Assembly: GCF_024172185.1 (NCBI RefSeq)
Contig: NZ_JAMZEC010000001.1
Location: 3,472,001 to 3,536,000, forward strand
From: Nonomuraea roseoviolacea subsp. carminata
Lineage (GTDB): Bacteria > Actinomycetota > Actinomycetes > Streptosporangiales > Streptosporangiaceae
Length of the DNA: 64,000 bases
Reading direction: 5' to 3'
How positions within the stretch are numbered: the stretch's first letter is position 1; every line of letters begins with the position of its first letter. Shown here in pieces: positions 1 to 8,013 of this stretch. The translations under genes were made by a program, and so were the position numbers. Below the pieces are notes generated by a model. That model worked only from the letters and a program-made list of their open reading frames with translations. It searched no databases and had not been told where the DNA came from.

Positions 1-13
1 GGGGGAGGTCAGG

Positions 14-80
14 CCCGGGAGAGGTCCTGCCCGGGAGAGGTCCTGCCCGGGAGAGGTCCTGCTCGGGAGAGGTCCTGCCC
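14..80. repeat. 16-bp tandem repeat, four units plus partial
   Basis: Four consecutive 16-bp units (CCCGGGAGAGGTCCTG; the fourth has CTC at its start) occupy 14-77, with a degenerate partial copy before them reaching the window edge and the start of a fifth after them. The period is not a multiple of three and no open frame is evident, so this looks non-coding. It lies upstream of the FAD monooxygenase. Confidence 0.9.
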
Positions 81-102
81 GGCAGCCGAGGACAGCCCCC
101 GC

Positions 103-185
103 CGGCTGACAGGCGGAGGCGGCGTGCTGTCAGTGGGCTTCGGCTCGGGGCGCCGACTGTCAGCCGACTGAGCTCAGGGTGTCAG
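103..185. promoter_or_regulatory. repeated CTGACAG/CTGTCAG heptamers upstream of FAD monooxygenase
   Basis: CTGACAG at 106-112 and CTGTCAG at 127-133 and 157-163 are the same heptamer in opposite orientations, and GTGTCAG follows at 179-185. The outer copies extend to a perfect 10-bp inverted repeat (103-112 and 157-166). They sit directly before the start at 209, so a repressor or activator binding region is inferred. No regulator gene next to it is visible in the window. Confidence 0.5.
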
Positions 186-208
186 CACGTCCCGCGAAAG
201 TCGTGGAC

Positions 209-1381
209 ATGAAGAACACCAACGTCCTCATCTCCGGCGCCAGCATCGGCGGTCCCGCCCTCGGTTACTGGCTCGCCCGCTACGGCTTCCGCGTCACGGT
301 CGTCGAGAAGGCCCCCGCCCTGCGCCCCGGCGGACAGGCGGTCGACTTCAAGGGAGACGTCCACATGACCGTCCTGCGCCGCATGGGCATCCTGGACGAC
401 ATGCGGCGGCTCCAGACCGGCGGCACCGACCAGACCTTCGTGGACGCCCGCGGCCGGGCGATCGCGGTCCTGCCCGGCGAGTTCACCGGCGGCGAACTGG
501 AGATCCACCGCGGCGACCTGGCACGACTGGTCTACGAGAAGAGCGTCGCGGTCGGCTGCGAGTACGTCTTCGGCGACTCGATCACCTCGCTCACCGACAC
601 GCCCGACGGCGTGCACGTCACCTTCGAGCGGTCCGCGCCGCGCACGTTCGACCTGGTGATCGGCGCCGACGGCATCCACTCGAACGTGCGCCGCCTGGCC
701 TTCGGCCCCGAGTCGGACTACGTCGAGTTCCTCGGCCACTACTACGCCCTGGCCGACGTGCCCGAGCAGTTCGGCACCGAGGGGCAGATGTACAACGAGC
801 CGGGCCGGATGGTCGCCGCGGGCGGCCCCAAGGCGTCCGCGTTCTTCGTCTTCGCCTCGCCGCAGCTCGACTACGACCGCTACGACACCGAGCAGATGAA
901 GCGGGTCGTGCTCGACGCGTACGCCGGGATGGGCTGGCGGACGCCCGAGATCCTGGACGCGGTGCGCCGCACGGAGGACTTCTACCTCGACTCGATCAGC
1001 CGGGTGAAGATCGACCACTACTCCAAGGGACGGGTGGCGCTGCTGGGCGACGCGGCCTACGCCAACACGCTCGGCGGGTTCGGCTCGGGGCTGGCGCTGG
1101 TGGGGGCGTACGTGCTGGCGGGCGAGCTGGCGGTGGCCGGCGGCGACCACCGGGTGGCGTTCCAGCGCTACGAGGAGGGCTTCCGCGAGTACGCCAAGGT
1201 CTCGGAGAAGGGCAACGCCGGGCCGTGGCTGGCTCCCCCGTCGGCGGCCCGCATCACGATGCGCAACTGGACGTTCAAGATGGGCTTCATGCTCAAGCTC
1301 ATGATGAAGATGACCGGCGACTTCGCCGCGAACATCACGCTGAAGGACTACCCGTCGCTGGTGCGCGGCGCGCTGAGGTGA
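209..1381 (+). CDS. FAD-dependent monooxygenase (PHBH/UbiH fold)
   Basis: A 390-aa flavoprotein of the aromatic hydroxylase family. The N-terminal dinucleotide-binding segment reads VLISGASIGGPALGYWLA. A DG-type motif (DLVIGADGIHSNVRR) follows mid-protein, and a second FAD motif (GRVALLGDAAYANT) lies near residue 280. These are the three signatures of class A flavin monooxygenases such as tetracycline- or rifampicin-type hydroxylases. The ATG at 209 places the Rossmann motif at the usual distance from the N terminus; an upstream in-frame GTG at 179 would add ten residues. The substrate cannot be told from sequence. The 3' end overlaps the convergent membrane-protein gene by about 34 bp. Confidence 0.85.
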   Translation: MKNTNVLISGASIGGPALGYWLARYGFRVTVVEKAPALRPGGQAVDFKGDVHMTVLRRMGILDDMRRLQTGGTDQTFVDARGRAIAVLPGEFTGGELEIHRGDLARLVYEKSVAVGCEYVFGDSITSLTDTPDGVHVTFERSAPRTFDLVIGADGIHSNVRRLAFGPESDYVEFLGHYYALADVPEQFGTEGQMYNEPGRMVAAGGPKASAFFVFASPQLDYDRYDTEQMKRVVLDAYAGMGWRTPEILDAVRRTEDFYLDSISRVKIDHYSKGRVALLGDAAYANTLGGFGSGLALVGAYVLAGELAVAGGDHRVAFQRYEEGFREYAKVSEKGNAGPWLAPPSAARITMRNWTFKMGFMLKLMMKMTGDFAANITLKDYPSLVRGALR

Positions 1382-1758
1382 ACGGCGTCGCGAGGGCGGT
1401 CGAACCATCGCCCCGCCGCCGGGAGCAGGAGCAGGACGACGGCCACCACGGCCTCGGACACGTTCGCGAAGAGCGCGGCGGGCGAGTCGAAGTCGCCGTC
1501 CGCCGCCCGGAGGGCCAGGAACATGACCACCTGGGCGGCCTCGATCGCGACCAGGAGCCACCGGGTGCTGCGGAGCCGCCCCGGCACGCGCCTCAGCGCC
1601 CACCCTTGGACGGCTGCCCAGGCGGCGGCCACGACCGGCAGGATCCACGCCGCCCCGCCCGCCATGACGACGGGTCCGAGGGAGAGCGCCAGAGCCAGCA
1701 GCCACAGGCAGCACTGCAGTGTCACGATGAAACGCACGGCCCTGATCGCGAACGGCAT
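1348..1758 (-). CDS. small membrane protein, unknown function
   Basis: About 136 aa with four hydrophobic segments (residues about 8-28, 30-50, 65-82 and 100-117), so an integral membrane protein. I do not recognise the family. The ATG at 1758 is preceded by GGAG; a GTG at 1773 would add five residues and would begin three bases after the stop of the upstream micro-ORF, suggesting translational coupling. It is the last gene of a leftward group headed by the XRE regulator at 3297. Confidence 0.6.
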   Translation of the reverse strand: MPFAIRAVRFIVTLQCCLWLLALALSLGPVVMAGGAAWILPVVAAAWAAVQGWALRRVPGRLRSTRWLLVAIEAAQVVMFLALRAADGDFDSPAALFANVSEAVVAVVLLLLPAAGRWFDRPRDAVHLSAPRTSDG

Positions 1759-1776
1759 GGGCTCCGGCCGCACGGC

Positions 1777-1881
1777 TCAGCCCGCCTCGGGGCGGCGGAA
1801 GAGGGCGGTCAGGAGGAACGGGACGCCGGAGCACGAGACGTCGGGCGGCTGCTCCTCCATCGTGCGGATGGTGCGGTTCAC
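1777..1881 (-). CDS. candidate 34-aa micro-ORF
   Basis: A GTG-started frame of 34 codons lies in the gap between the YcxB-like gene and the membrane-protein gene. It is preceded at about 6 nt by AGGGAG, a good ribosome-binding site. The peptide begins MNRTIRTMEEQPPDVSCSG and contains a short hydrophobic stretch (VPFLLTALF) with one cysteine. An internal ATG would give a 27-aa form. It may be a leader or coupling ORF or a small membrane peptide; there is no family evidence. Confidence 0.35.
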   Translation of the reverse strand: MNRTIRTMEEQPPDVSCSGVPFLLTALFRRPEAG

Positions 1882-1917
1882 GCGCTCTCCCTGGGGATGC
1901 CGGCGACGTTTTCGATC

Positions 1918-2442
1918 TTAGGTGACCGATGGGCCCGTGGAGCGCCGGGCGGCGAAGTGAGCGTCGAGGGCGGCCTGCTGGTCGGGGTCGAAGGCGCGCC
2001 TGGGGAGGAAGGCCGCGCACTGCTTGCCGATGAAGAACAGCCAGAACTCCGGCGTGTTAACGATATTTCCGAACATGGACCAGTTGAGGGCGGTCGTGTA
2101 CTGGTCCGTCCGGCACTCGTACCCGTCGCCGGTCACCCGGAGCGTCGTCGGGACGCAGAGGTACGCGAGCTGCCGCCGCGCCGCCCGGTTGATCGCCCAC
2201 GTCAGCGCGACGGGGAACGCGACAGCCCCGGCGAGCATGCCGGCCGCCAGGCCGATGCCGCCCATCGCGGCGCAGGCCGCTCCCGCCAGGACGAGGATCG
2301 CCGGAAGCGCCACGCGGAGCGCGCTGAGCTGCCGCTTGACGCCCTGCCCGAGGGCGCGCGCCACCTCGTCCCGCGTGGGCGTGTACTCGACTGTGAAGTC
2401 CACCGAAGGTCCGTTTCCTCGCCGGCTGATCGTCAGGGCCAC
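1918..2442 (-). CDS. YcxB-like membrane protein
   Basis: A 174-aa protein. It opens with a short cytoplasmic segment (VDFTVEYTPTRDEVARAL), has two closely spaced transmembrane helices (residues about 45-85), and ends with a soluble domain including NWSMFGNIVNTPEFWLFFIG. This is the pattern of YcxB-like C-terminal domain proteins, whose biochemical role is unknown. A GTG start at 2442 is used; it begins 7 bp after the stop of the XRE regulator, so the genes are probably cotranscribed. Confidence 0.65.
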   Translation of the reverse strand: MALTISRRGNGPSVDFTVEYTPTRDEVARALGQGVKRQLSALRVALPAILVLAGAACAAMGGIGLAAGMLAGAVAFPVALTWAINRAARRQLAYLCVPTTLRVTGDGYECRTDQYTTALNWSMFGNIVNTPEFWLFFIGKQCAAFLPRRAFDPDQQAALDAHFAARRSTGPSVT

Positions 2443-2448
2443 CGTGGG

Positions 2449-3297
2449 CTACGCGGACGCGCGACGGCGGCCGGCGCGGGCGCGCAGGAGGTCTGACGTG
2501 GCGTCGTCGGCGGGCAGGAACGCCTCCAGGCGCAGCTCGGCGAGCGTGACGTCCGTCGCGGTGGCGAACGACGTCAGCGTCGTGATCAGCCGCAGCTCCC
2601 CGTCGGCCGAGGCCAGCCGCATGGGCACCGCGAAGCCGAGGTGCTCCGGCCCGACCGGGGTCTGGGGCACGTACCCGGCCAGCTCGTCGATCAGGGCGTC
2701 GAGGCGCGGGTCGGGGCTGCGGCGGGCGCGGGCGCGGAGGTTCTCGATGACGTGCCGGCCCCATTCCGGGAAGTTGCGCACGCGGTGCCCCATGCCGTCC
2801 GGGTGCAGCATGAGCCGCAGCATGTTGAGCGGGGGTTCGAGCAGTTCGGGCGCCGCGTCCTCGGTGAAGACCTCGATGGCGGGGTTCGCCGCCACCACCT
2901 GTCCGTACGGCCCGACGACCAGCGCCGGGTACGGCATGTGGCCGTCCAGGATCTGCTCCAGCGCCGCGCGGACGGGACGCAGGGCGGCCTCGTCGAAGCC
3001 GGACTCGGCGAACACCGGCGCGTAGCCCGCCGCCGTGAGCAGGTCGTTGCGCTCGCGCAGCGTGAGGCCGAGCGACTCCGCCAGCCGGATCACGATGGCG
3101 CGTCCCGGCAGGGAACGGCCGCTCTCGATGAAGCTCAGGTGGCGCTGGGTCGTGCCGGCCAGCGTGGCGAGTTCGAGCTGGCTGACGCGGCGGCTGTGGC
3201 GCCACCGCTTCAGCTCGCGCCCGATGCCGCCGATGCTCCCGATGCCGCCGGTGCCGGTCCGGTCGGCGCCGCTCCGCTCGGTCATGGTGATGCTCAC
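2449..3297 (-). CDS. XRE-family regulator with MmyB-like ligand-binding domain
   Basis: A 282-aa DNA-binding protein. A Cro/CI-type helix-turn-helix lies at residues about 27-85 (RVSQLELATLAGTTQRHLSFIESGRSLP). A C-terminal domain of about 170 aa of the MmyB-like ligand-binding type follows (RALEQILDGHMPYPALVVG-like region, then NMLRLMLHPDG). In actinomycetes such proteins usually regulate an adjacent, divergently transcribed oxidoreductase. That is the arrangement here, with a zinc-type dehydrogenase starting at 3415 and a strong palindrome between the two genes. Confidence 0.88.
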   Translation of the reverse strand: MSITMTERSGADRTGTGGIGSIGGIGRELKRWRHSRRVSQLELATLAGTTQRHLSFIESGRSLPGRAIVIRLAESLGLTLRERNDLLTAAGYAPVFAESGFDEAALRPVRAALEQILDGHMPYPALVVGPYGQVVAANPAIEVFTEDAAPELLEPPLNMLRLMLHPDGMGHRVRNFPEWGRHVIENLRARARRSPDPRLDALIDELAGYVPQTPVGPEHLGFAVPMRLASADGELRLITTLTSFATATDVTLAELRLEAFLPADDATSDLLRARAGRRRASA

Positions 3298-3326
3298 CAG
3301 GCAGTTCTACCGGCTTCGTGCGACAA

Positions 3327-3354
3327 CGGGCGATTCCTTCCAGGGAATTGCCCG
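3327..3354. promoter_or_regulatory. palindromic operator between XRE regulator and dehydrogenase
   Basis: Arms CGGGCGATTCC (3327-3337) and GGAATTGCCCG (3344-3354) are inverted repeats with one mismatch in 11 bp and a 6-bp spacer. The site is centred in the 117-bp divergent gap, 30 bp upstream of the regulator start and 60 bp upstream of the dehydrogenase start. An operator for the adjacent XRE/MmyB-type regulator is inferred. Confidence 0.6.
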
Positions 3355-3414
3355 ATGTCATCGTTGGTTCGGATGATCCTCTCGTACCGAAGACATTGCG
3401 AGGAAGGATGTGCG

Positions 3415-4428
3415 ATGAGGAGCTATCACCTGCAGCCGGGGCGCGGGCTCGACGGACTGACCACCGCCGAGCACGACGAGCCCACACCGGGACGCGGGCA
3501 GGTCGTGGTGCGGATGCGCGCCAACGGGCTGGGCTTTCGCGACCTGCTGGTGCTGAACAACGACTACCCGCTGCCGATCACGCCCGGCATCGTGCCCGGT
3601 TGCGAGGGTGTGGGCGACGTGGTGTCCGTCGGTGAGGACGTCACCCGCGTCAAGCCGGGCGACCGGGTGGCCGCCACCGTGTTCCCGCAGTGGCAGGACG
3701 GGCCGTTCCTGCTGGAGAACGCCGCCCAGCTCGGCACCATGGTCGACGGCATGCTGACCGAGTACGCGGTGCTCGGCGAGGACGGCGTGGTGCCCATCCC
3801 GGAGCACCTGTCGTACGAGGAGGCGGCGGCGCTGCCGCTGGCGGCCGTGACCGCGTGGAACGCGCTGACCTCAGGCGGCGTGCCCCGGCCGGGCGAGACC
3901 GTGCTGACGCTCGGCTCGGGCGGCGTGTCGCTGTTCACGCTGATGTTCGCCAAGGCGGGCGGCGCCCGGGTGATCGCGACGACGTCCGGCCCGGCCAAGG
4001 CCGCGCGGCTGCGCGAGCTCGGCGCCGACGAGGTGATCGACTACCGGGTGAACCCGTCGTGGTCGGAGGAGGTCCGCGCTCTGACGAACGGCCGGGGCGC
4101 GGACCGGGTCGTCGATCCGGCGGGGCCGCTGGAGGAGTCGCTGCGCTCGGTGGCCCTCGGGGGCGAGGTGGCGTTCGTCGGGTACCGCCTGTCGGGCGCC
4201 CAGGGGGCGGCGCCGGTGAACCCGGCGGTCCTGTTCGGGGCGGGCGCGGTGGTGCGCCCGGTCGCGACTGGCAGCCGGGCCCACTTCCTCCAGGTGAACC
4301 GGGTCATGGCCGCGCACCGGCTGCGTCCGGTGATCGACCGGGTGTTCTCGTTCGAGGACGTCCATGAGGCGTACCGCTACTGCATGGCCGGCGGCGGCTT
4401 CGGCAAGGTCGTCATCAGCCACGGCTGA
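3415..4428 (+). CDS. zinc-type medium-chain alcohol dehydrogenase
   Basis: A 337-aa NAD(P)-dependent medium-chain dehydrogenase/reductase. The N-terminal GroES-like domain holds PGIVPGCEGVGDVVSVGEDV. The cofactor domain has the glycine motif TLGSGGVSLFTLMFAKAGG, followed by a quinone-oxidoreductase-like region (GADEVIDYR). The paired cysteines of the structural-zinc lobe are missing, so it is probably a zinc-independent member. The ATG at 3415 has AGGAAGG about 8 nt upstream. It is divergent from the XRE/MmyB-type regulator, which probably controls it. The substrate is unknown. Confidence 0.85.
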   Translation: MRSYHLQPGRGLDGLTTAEHDEPTPGRGQVVVRMRANGLGFRDLLVLNNDYPLPITPGIVPGCEGVGDVVSVGEDVTRVKPGDRVAATVFPQWQDGPFLLENAAQLGTMVDGMLTEYAVLGEDGVVPIPEHLSYEEAAALPLAAVTAWNALTSGGVPRPGETVLTLGSGGVSLFTLMFAKAGGARVIATTSGPAKAARLRELGADEVIDYRVNPSWSEEVRALTNGRGADRVVDPAGPLEESLRSVALGGEVAFVGYRLSGAQGAAPVNPAVLFGAGAVVRPVATGSRAHFLQVNRVMAAHRLRPVIDRVFSFEDVHEAYRYCMAGGGFGKVVISHG

Positions 4429-4452
4429 GACCCCTGGGGGCTCCCAGCCGTG
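4420..4452 (+). terminator. hairpin at dehydrogenase 3' end
   Basis: CACGGCTG (4420-4427) pairs perfectly with CAGCCGTG (4445-4452), with additional inner pairing of CCCC with GGGG. It overlaps the stop codon and has no U-run, as is common for high-GC actinomycete terminators. Confidence 0.45.
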
Positions 4453-4651
4453 CGCGCGGCAGCCGTTGGCGGAGCCGAAGCCGTTCGCCCCGGCGGGGGT
4501 CGCGGTGGCCGCCGCGAGGAGGAGTGCCGGGAGAGCTTCCGAGGAAACATGTGACCCAGAAATAGGGAAAAGGGGAGTCCGGATATCGCGCCGGGTGGTT
4601 TAGAGAAGATCAACCCGATGTATCCGCTTTGGCGGCTCTAGGCTGTGCGCT

Positions 4652-6328
4652 GTGACATCCGGGCGTACGGTCATCGACGGCCGATTCGAGCTGGTCGGGC
4701 GGTTGGGCAGCGGCGGCATGGGCACGGTGTGGCGTGCCTACGACCTGGCCCTGCAACGTGAGGTCGCGCTCAAGGAGGTCCGCCCGTCGGACTCCCCCGA
4801 CCCCGACTCCAGCCGGGCCCACATGCTGCGCGAACGGGTGCTGCGCGAGGCCCGCGCGCTGGCCCGGCTCGACCACCCGAACGTGGTGACCATCCACCAC
4901 ATCGTGGACACGCCGGCCCTGGCGCACCCGTGGATCGTCATGGAGCTGGTGCGCGGCCGGTCACTCGCCGACCGCCTCTCCGAGGGCCCGATGGCGCCCG
5001 CCGAGGCGGCCCGGCTGGGGCGCGGGATCCTGGCCGCGCTGTGGACCGCCCACCAGGCGGGCATCTGCCACCGCGACGTGAAGCCGGCGAACGTCCTGCT
5101 GCGCCCCGACGGCAGCCCGGTGCTCACCGACTTCGGCATCGCGGCCATGCTCGACTCCCCCGGCCTGACGGCCAGCGGCGACGTGGTGGGCTCCCCCGAG
5201 TACATCGCCCCGGAGCGGCTGCGCGGCCACGAGGGCGACCCCGCCTCCGACCTGTGGTCGCTCGGCATGCTGCTGTACGTGGCGGTGGAGGGGCGTCACC
5301 CGTTGCGCCGCGACACTCCCATCGCGACGCTCGCGGCGGTCCTGAACGGGCAGGTCCCGCCGCCGTACCGGGCGGGGCCGCTGGCGAACGTGCTGCACGC
5401 CCTGCTGACGTCCGATCCCGGGGCGCGCCCTCCGGTGGCGGAGCTGGACCGGATGCTGGCCCGGGCGGAGGAGCAGGCGGTGACCGCGCCCCCGTCCCCG
5501 CCCTTCACTCCTCAGCAGCCCTTCACGCCGCCGCCCGCCGGATCCATGCCGTCCGGATCCATGCCGTCCGGTCCCATGCCGCACGGAGGCGGTCACGCCA
5601 CCGGCCCCGGTCCCATGCCGTACGGAGGCGGTCACGCGACCGGCCCGGGGCAGCGGCAGGCGTACACGGGCCTGCCCACGGAAGACGTGAAGCGGCGCTC
5701 GAACGGGCGGCGGGCCGCCACGATCGCGGGGATGGCCGCCGTCGGCGGCGTCCTCGCCGCCGCCCTCGTCGTGGTCCCCCGACTGCAGGACCTCACCACG
5801 CCCGACACCCCCGGCACGACCTCTACGCCCACCAGGACGAACCCCAGACCCGCCAAGACCAAGCCGGCCGAGGAGAACACCAAGGAGGCGGGTGACCTCC
5901 TCAGCCCCACCGGCGTCCGCACGGCCATCGCCGCGCTGGAGAAGGCGTCGGGCAGCAAGCTCTTCACGGGGTTCACCCTGTACAAGGAGTACGCGATCGC
6001 CCAGGTGGCGGTGCCCGAGAAGAAGGGCTACGACACGTACACGTACCGCGACGGCCACGTGACCCGAACGGTCGGCGGCTCGCTCAGCTCGGACACGAAG
6101 CCGTTCGCGGCGCGGTCGTTCGACTGGGACGCCCTGCCGAAGCTGCGCGTGTACGCCGACCGGCGGCTCGGCATCAAGAAGCCGACCTCGCACTATGTGA
6201 TCGCGCAGGGCGCCTGGGTGTTCGCGAACAACCAGCCGGTCATCCTGTACTACGTCGGCGACGACTACGGCACCGGCTACCTGGCGGCGGACAAGAACGG
6301 CAAGGTTCTCAAGACGTACGCCCGCTGA
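4652..6328 (+). CDS. transmembrane serine/threonine protein kinase
   Basis: A 558-aa Hanks-type kinase. The catalytic domain spans residues about 11-270 and has the glycine loop LGSGGMGTV (18-26), the ATP lysine in VALKEV (Lys41), HRDVKPANVLL with catalytic Asp142, and the DFG triplet at 160-162. All key residues are present. A Pro/Gly/Met-rich linker with short repeats (MPSG, GGGHATGPG; about 5545-5650) precedes one transmembrane helix (about residues 352-372) and a roughly 160-aa extracellular domain without recognisable PASTA repeats. The GTG start gives the usual short N terminus. The last 20 bp overlap the convergent DUF3800-like gene. Confidence 0.93.
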   Translation: MTSGRTVIDGRFELVGRLGSGGMGTVWRAYDLALQREVALKEVRPSDSPDPDSSRAHMLRERVLREARALARLDHPNVVTIHHIVDTPALAHPWIVMELVRGRSLADRLSEGPMAPAEAARLGRGILAALWTAHQAGICHRDVKPANVLLRPDGSPVLTDFGIAAMLDSPGLTASGDVVGSPEYIAPERLRGHEGDPASDLWSLGMLLYVAVEGRHPLRRDTPIATLAAVLNGQVPPPYRAGPLANVLHALLTSDPGARPPVAELDRMLARAEEQAVTAPPSPPFTPQQPFTPPPAGSMPSGSMPSGPMPHGGGHATGPGPMPYGGGHATGPGQRQAYTGLPTEDVKRRSNGRRAATIAGMAAVGGVLAAALVVVPRLQDLTTPDTPGTTSTPTRTNPRPAKTKPAEENTKEAGDLLSPTGVRTAIAALEKASGSKLFTGFTLYKEYAIAQVAVPEKKGYDTYTYRDGHVTRTVGGSLSSDTKPFAARSFDWDALPKLRVYADRRLGIKKPTSHYVIAQGAWVFANNQPVILYYVGDDYGTGYLAADKNGKVLKTYAR

Positions 6329-7328
6329 ATCCCCAGAAGGACGTGTAGGGGCGCAGCAGCGCCGTCAGCTCAGGGTCGGCGCCGCCCCGGCGGTTGCTCT
6401 CGGCGATCTGCCGGGCCGCGCCGGCCAGCAGGTCGGCCACCTGGATCCGGGCGTCCGAGGCGGAGGCCGCCAGGCGGAACCCGTCCAGCCGGCCGCCGCC
6501 GGGCAGCGGCCCCGCGAGGCTCGTCAGCTCGGCGATCCGGTCGTCGGTCAGGATGGTCTGCCGGTCGTGGACGACGCGCACGCGCGCGCCGTCCCGGCCC
6601 CAGTGGGCGACGGTCCCGACGATGGCCGCGATGAGCGGGTCGAGGACGGGCATCGCGCCGGGGGCCCGTTCGCCGAACGCCTCCACCCGCGGCCTGGCGC
6701 GAAGGAGCAGGTCCATGAGCTCGGCCACCGGGCCGCCGGGCGGCGCGGCGGGGCGCAGGGACTCCACGAGGTCGTACGCGGCGTCCGTGGTGATCTCGAC
6801 CCGGCCGTTGCGAGCCCGCAGCAGGTCGTTGAGCGAGGCCAGGAACGCGGTCCAGGTCTCCGCGCCGTACACCCGCGGCCCCTCCAGGCCGAGCGCGGCG
6901 GCCAGGCGGCGCGCCCGCGCGGGGTCGCCCGTGAGCAGGTCGGCGAGCCGGACGGTGAACAGACGCGGCTTGTCGATCAGGTGGACGTGGGCGTGCCCGA
7001 GCAGCGGGCCCGAGGGGCCCAGCAGCCAGGCCACCACCCAGCGGTGCTTGGAGCGGCGCAGGATGCTGGACTTGTACATGGTGGTGGGAGAGGGAGCCCG
7101 TTCGCGCACGGCGTCGAGGCAGCGCTCCGCCGCCCGGACGTCGATCCGCACGCTCGCGTGGGCGAACATGTCCGTGTTGCCGCCGACCAGCTTCTCGCCC
7201 TCCGAGCCGGACTCGTCACAGGCGATCTCGACGACCCGTGACGGGTCGCCGGCGGTCTCCACGGCCCGCGACGGGCCGCCCGCGCTCTCGACGGCGCGCC
7301 CCATATCGTCAAGACGGGGATCTTCCAC
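6309..7328 (-). CDS. DUF3800-like protein
   Basis: A 339-aa protein. An acidic motif CDESGSEGEK near residues 37-46 and a C-terminal ARIQVADLLAGAARQ segment resemble the DESG and Q-x-AD-x-xAG signatures of DUF3800 proteins, which are thought to have an RNase H-like fold. The function is unknown. The first 30 residues are unusual: three tandem 10-residue units (RAVESAGGPS, RAVETAGDPS, RVVEIACDES) run into the acidic motif. The start is either the GTG at 7328 or the ATG at 7304. It overlaps the kinase 3' end. Confidence 0.55.
   Translation of the reverse strand: MEDPRLDDMGRAVESAGGPSRAVETAGDPSRVVEIACDESGSEGEKLVGGNTDMFAHASVRIDVRAAERCLDAVRERAPSPTTMYKSSILRRSKHRWVVAWLLGPSGPLLGHAHVHLIDKPRLFTVRLADLLTGDPARARRLAAALGLEGPRVYGAETWTAFLASLNDLLRARNGRVEITTDAAYDLVESLRPAAPPGGPVAELMDLLLRARPRVEAFGERAPGAMPVLDPLIAAIVGTVAHWGRDGARVRVVHDRQTILTDDRIAELTSLAGPLPGGGRLDGFRLAASASDARIQVADLLAGAARQIAESNRRGGADPELTALLRPYTSFWGFSGRTS
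7210..7299 (-). repeat. three 30-bp tandem repeats inside DUF3800-like gene
   Basis: Units 7210-7239, 7240-7269 and 7270-7299 are diverged copies of one 30-bp sequence and preserve the reading frame. The copy farthest from the start codon encodes the conserved acidic motif; the other two lie upstream of it and appear to be duplicates that lost the acidic residues. Confidence 0.75.
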
Positions 7329-8013
7329 TGACCAGCCCTCTCACGGCCGGGCTCTCGGGGATGGGTGACCCTGGTGGTCCAGGTCCGGCGGAATCCCAGT
7401 CTGGCAAGGACGGCCGCGACCGCTCAAGCGGGTTTCGGGCCGGCCCTCACGGCGCGCGAACACCGCCGCCGACGCGCCCGCCCGCGCGTCCGCGAAATCG
7501 ACGGATGCGGAAACACCGAGATACGCCGTACGGCAATGCGAATTCGCGCCGCATTTACTTCATGATCATAGTCCCCGCCGCTGACGACGGCAAACCCGGG
7601 GTCACCGGCATACGCGGCACACCACGCCCGCCATTTGGTGATTTTTCCTAACTGCAGGGCATGTGTATCGTCGTACCCGGCGGCGGCGCACAACCGCCCC
7701 GCCACAGACGTGCTTGAACGCAGAAAGGTTTAAGGTTGCAGCAGATGAGATATTAGCTTTTCGCGACCCAGTGACCTCGGCGAGTTATTCTCCAGAATAT
7801 TCCGCGGGCCGTACCGAACCGCCGCGCCGCCCCTTCTGACGTCTCCGGCCATTGCCCCGGGAGACCGCGCGGCCGCACCGCATCGGGCGTATTCGCCCTC
7901 ACGCACCACCCATGAACAGCAGTCAGGCACCGTCCGCGCAGTGAGCGTACGGTGCTTTCCCGCGTGCCCGCACACGGTTGCGAAACCCGCACACGGTAGC
8001 GAAAGGAGATCAC
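7329..8013. other. 685-bp intergenic region, visibly A/T-richer
   Basis: No convincing gene is seen here. Short frames on both strands lack family similarity and codon bias. The stretches 7540-7570 and 7735-7800 are clearly richer in A/T than the surroundings, and GAATATTC (7794-7801) is palindromic. The region probably carries the promoter and leader of the dikinase operon and the upstream region of the leftward DUF3800-like gene. Confidence 0.6.
7967..8004 (+). repeat. 19-bp tandem repeat abutting dikinase RBS
   Basis: CCCGCACACGGTTGCGAAA (7967-7985) is followed immediately by CCCGCACACGGTAGCGAAA (7986-8004), differing at one base. The second copy runs into the ribosome-binding site (AGGAG, 8004-8008) of the gene starting at 8014. 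An operator or leader RNA element is possible. Confidence 0.8.

Noticed and set aside
14..80. Possible CRISPR-like array at the left edge
   Set aside because: The repeat units are contiguous with no spacers, and there are no cas genes in the window.
182..2020. Very long minus-strand frame opposite the FAD monooxygenase
   Set aside because: Its product is Arg/Ala/Pro-rich low complexity and antisense to a clear flavoprotein; a shadow frame of high-GC coding DNA.
7365..7975. Several 60-140 codon frames in the gap before the dikinase operon
   Set aside because: They lack ribosome-binding sites and have arginine- or proline-rich compositions typical of out-of-frame GC-rich DNA. No RiPP-like precursor was convincing.
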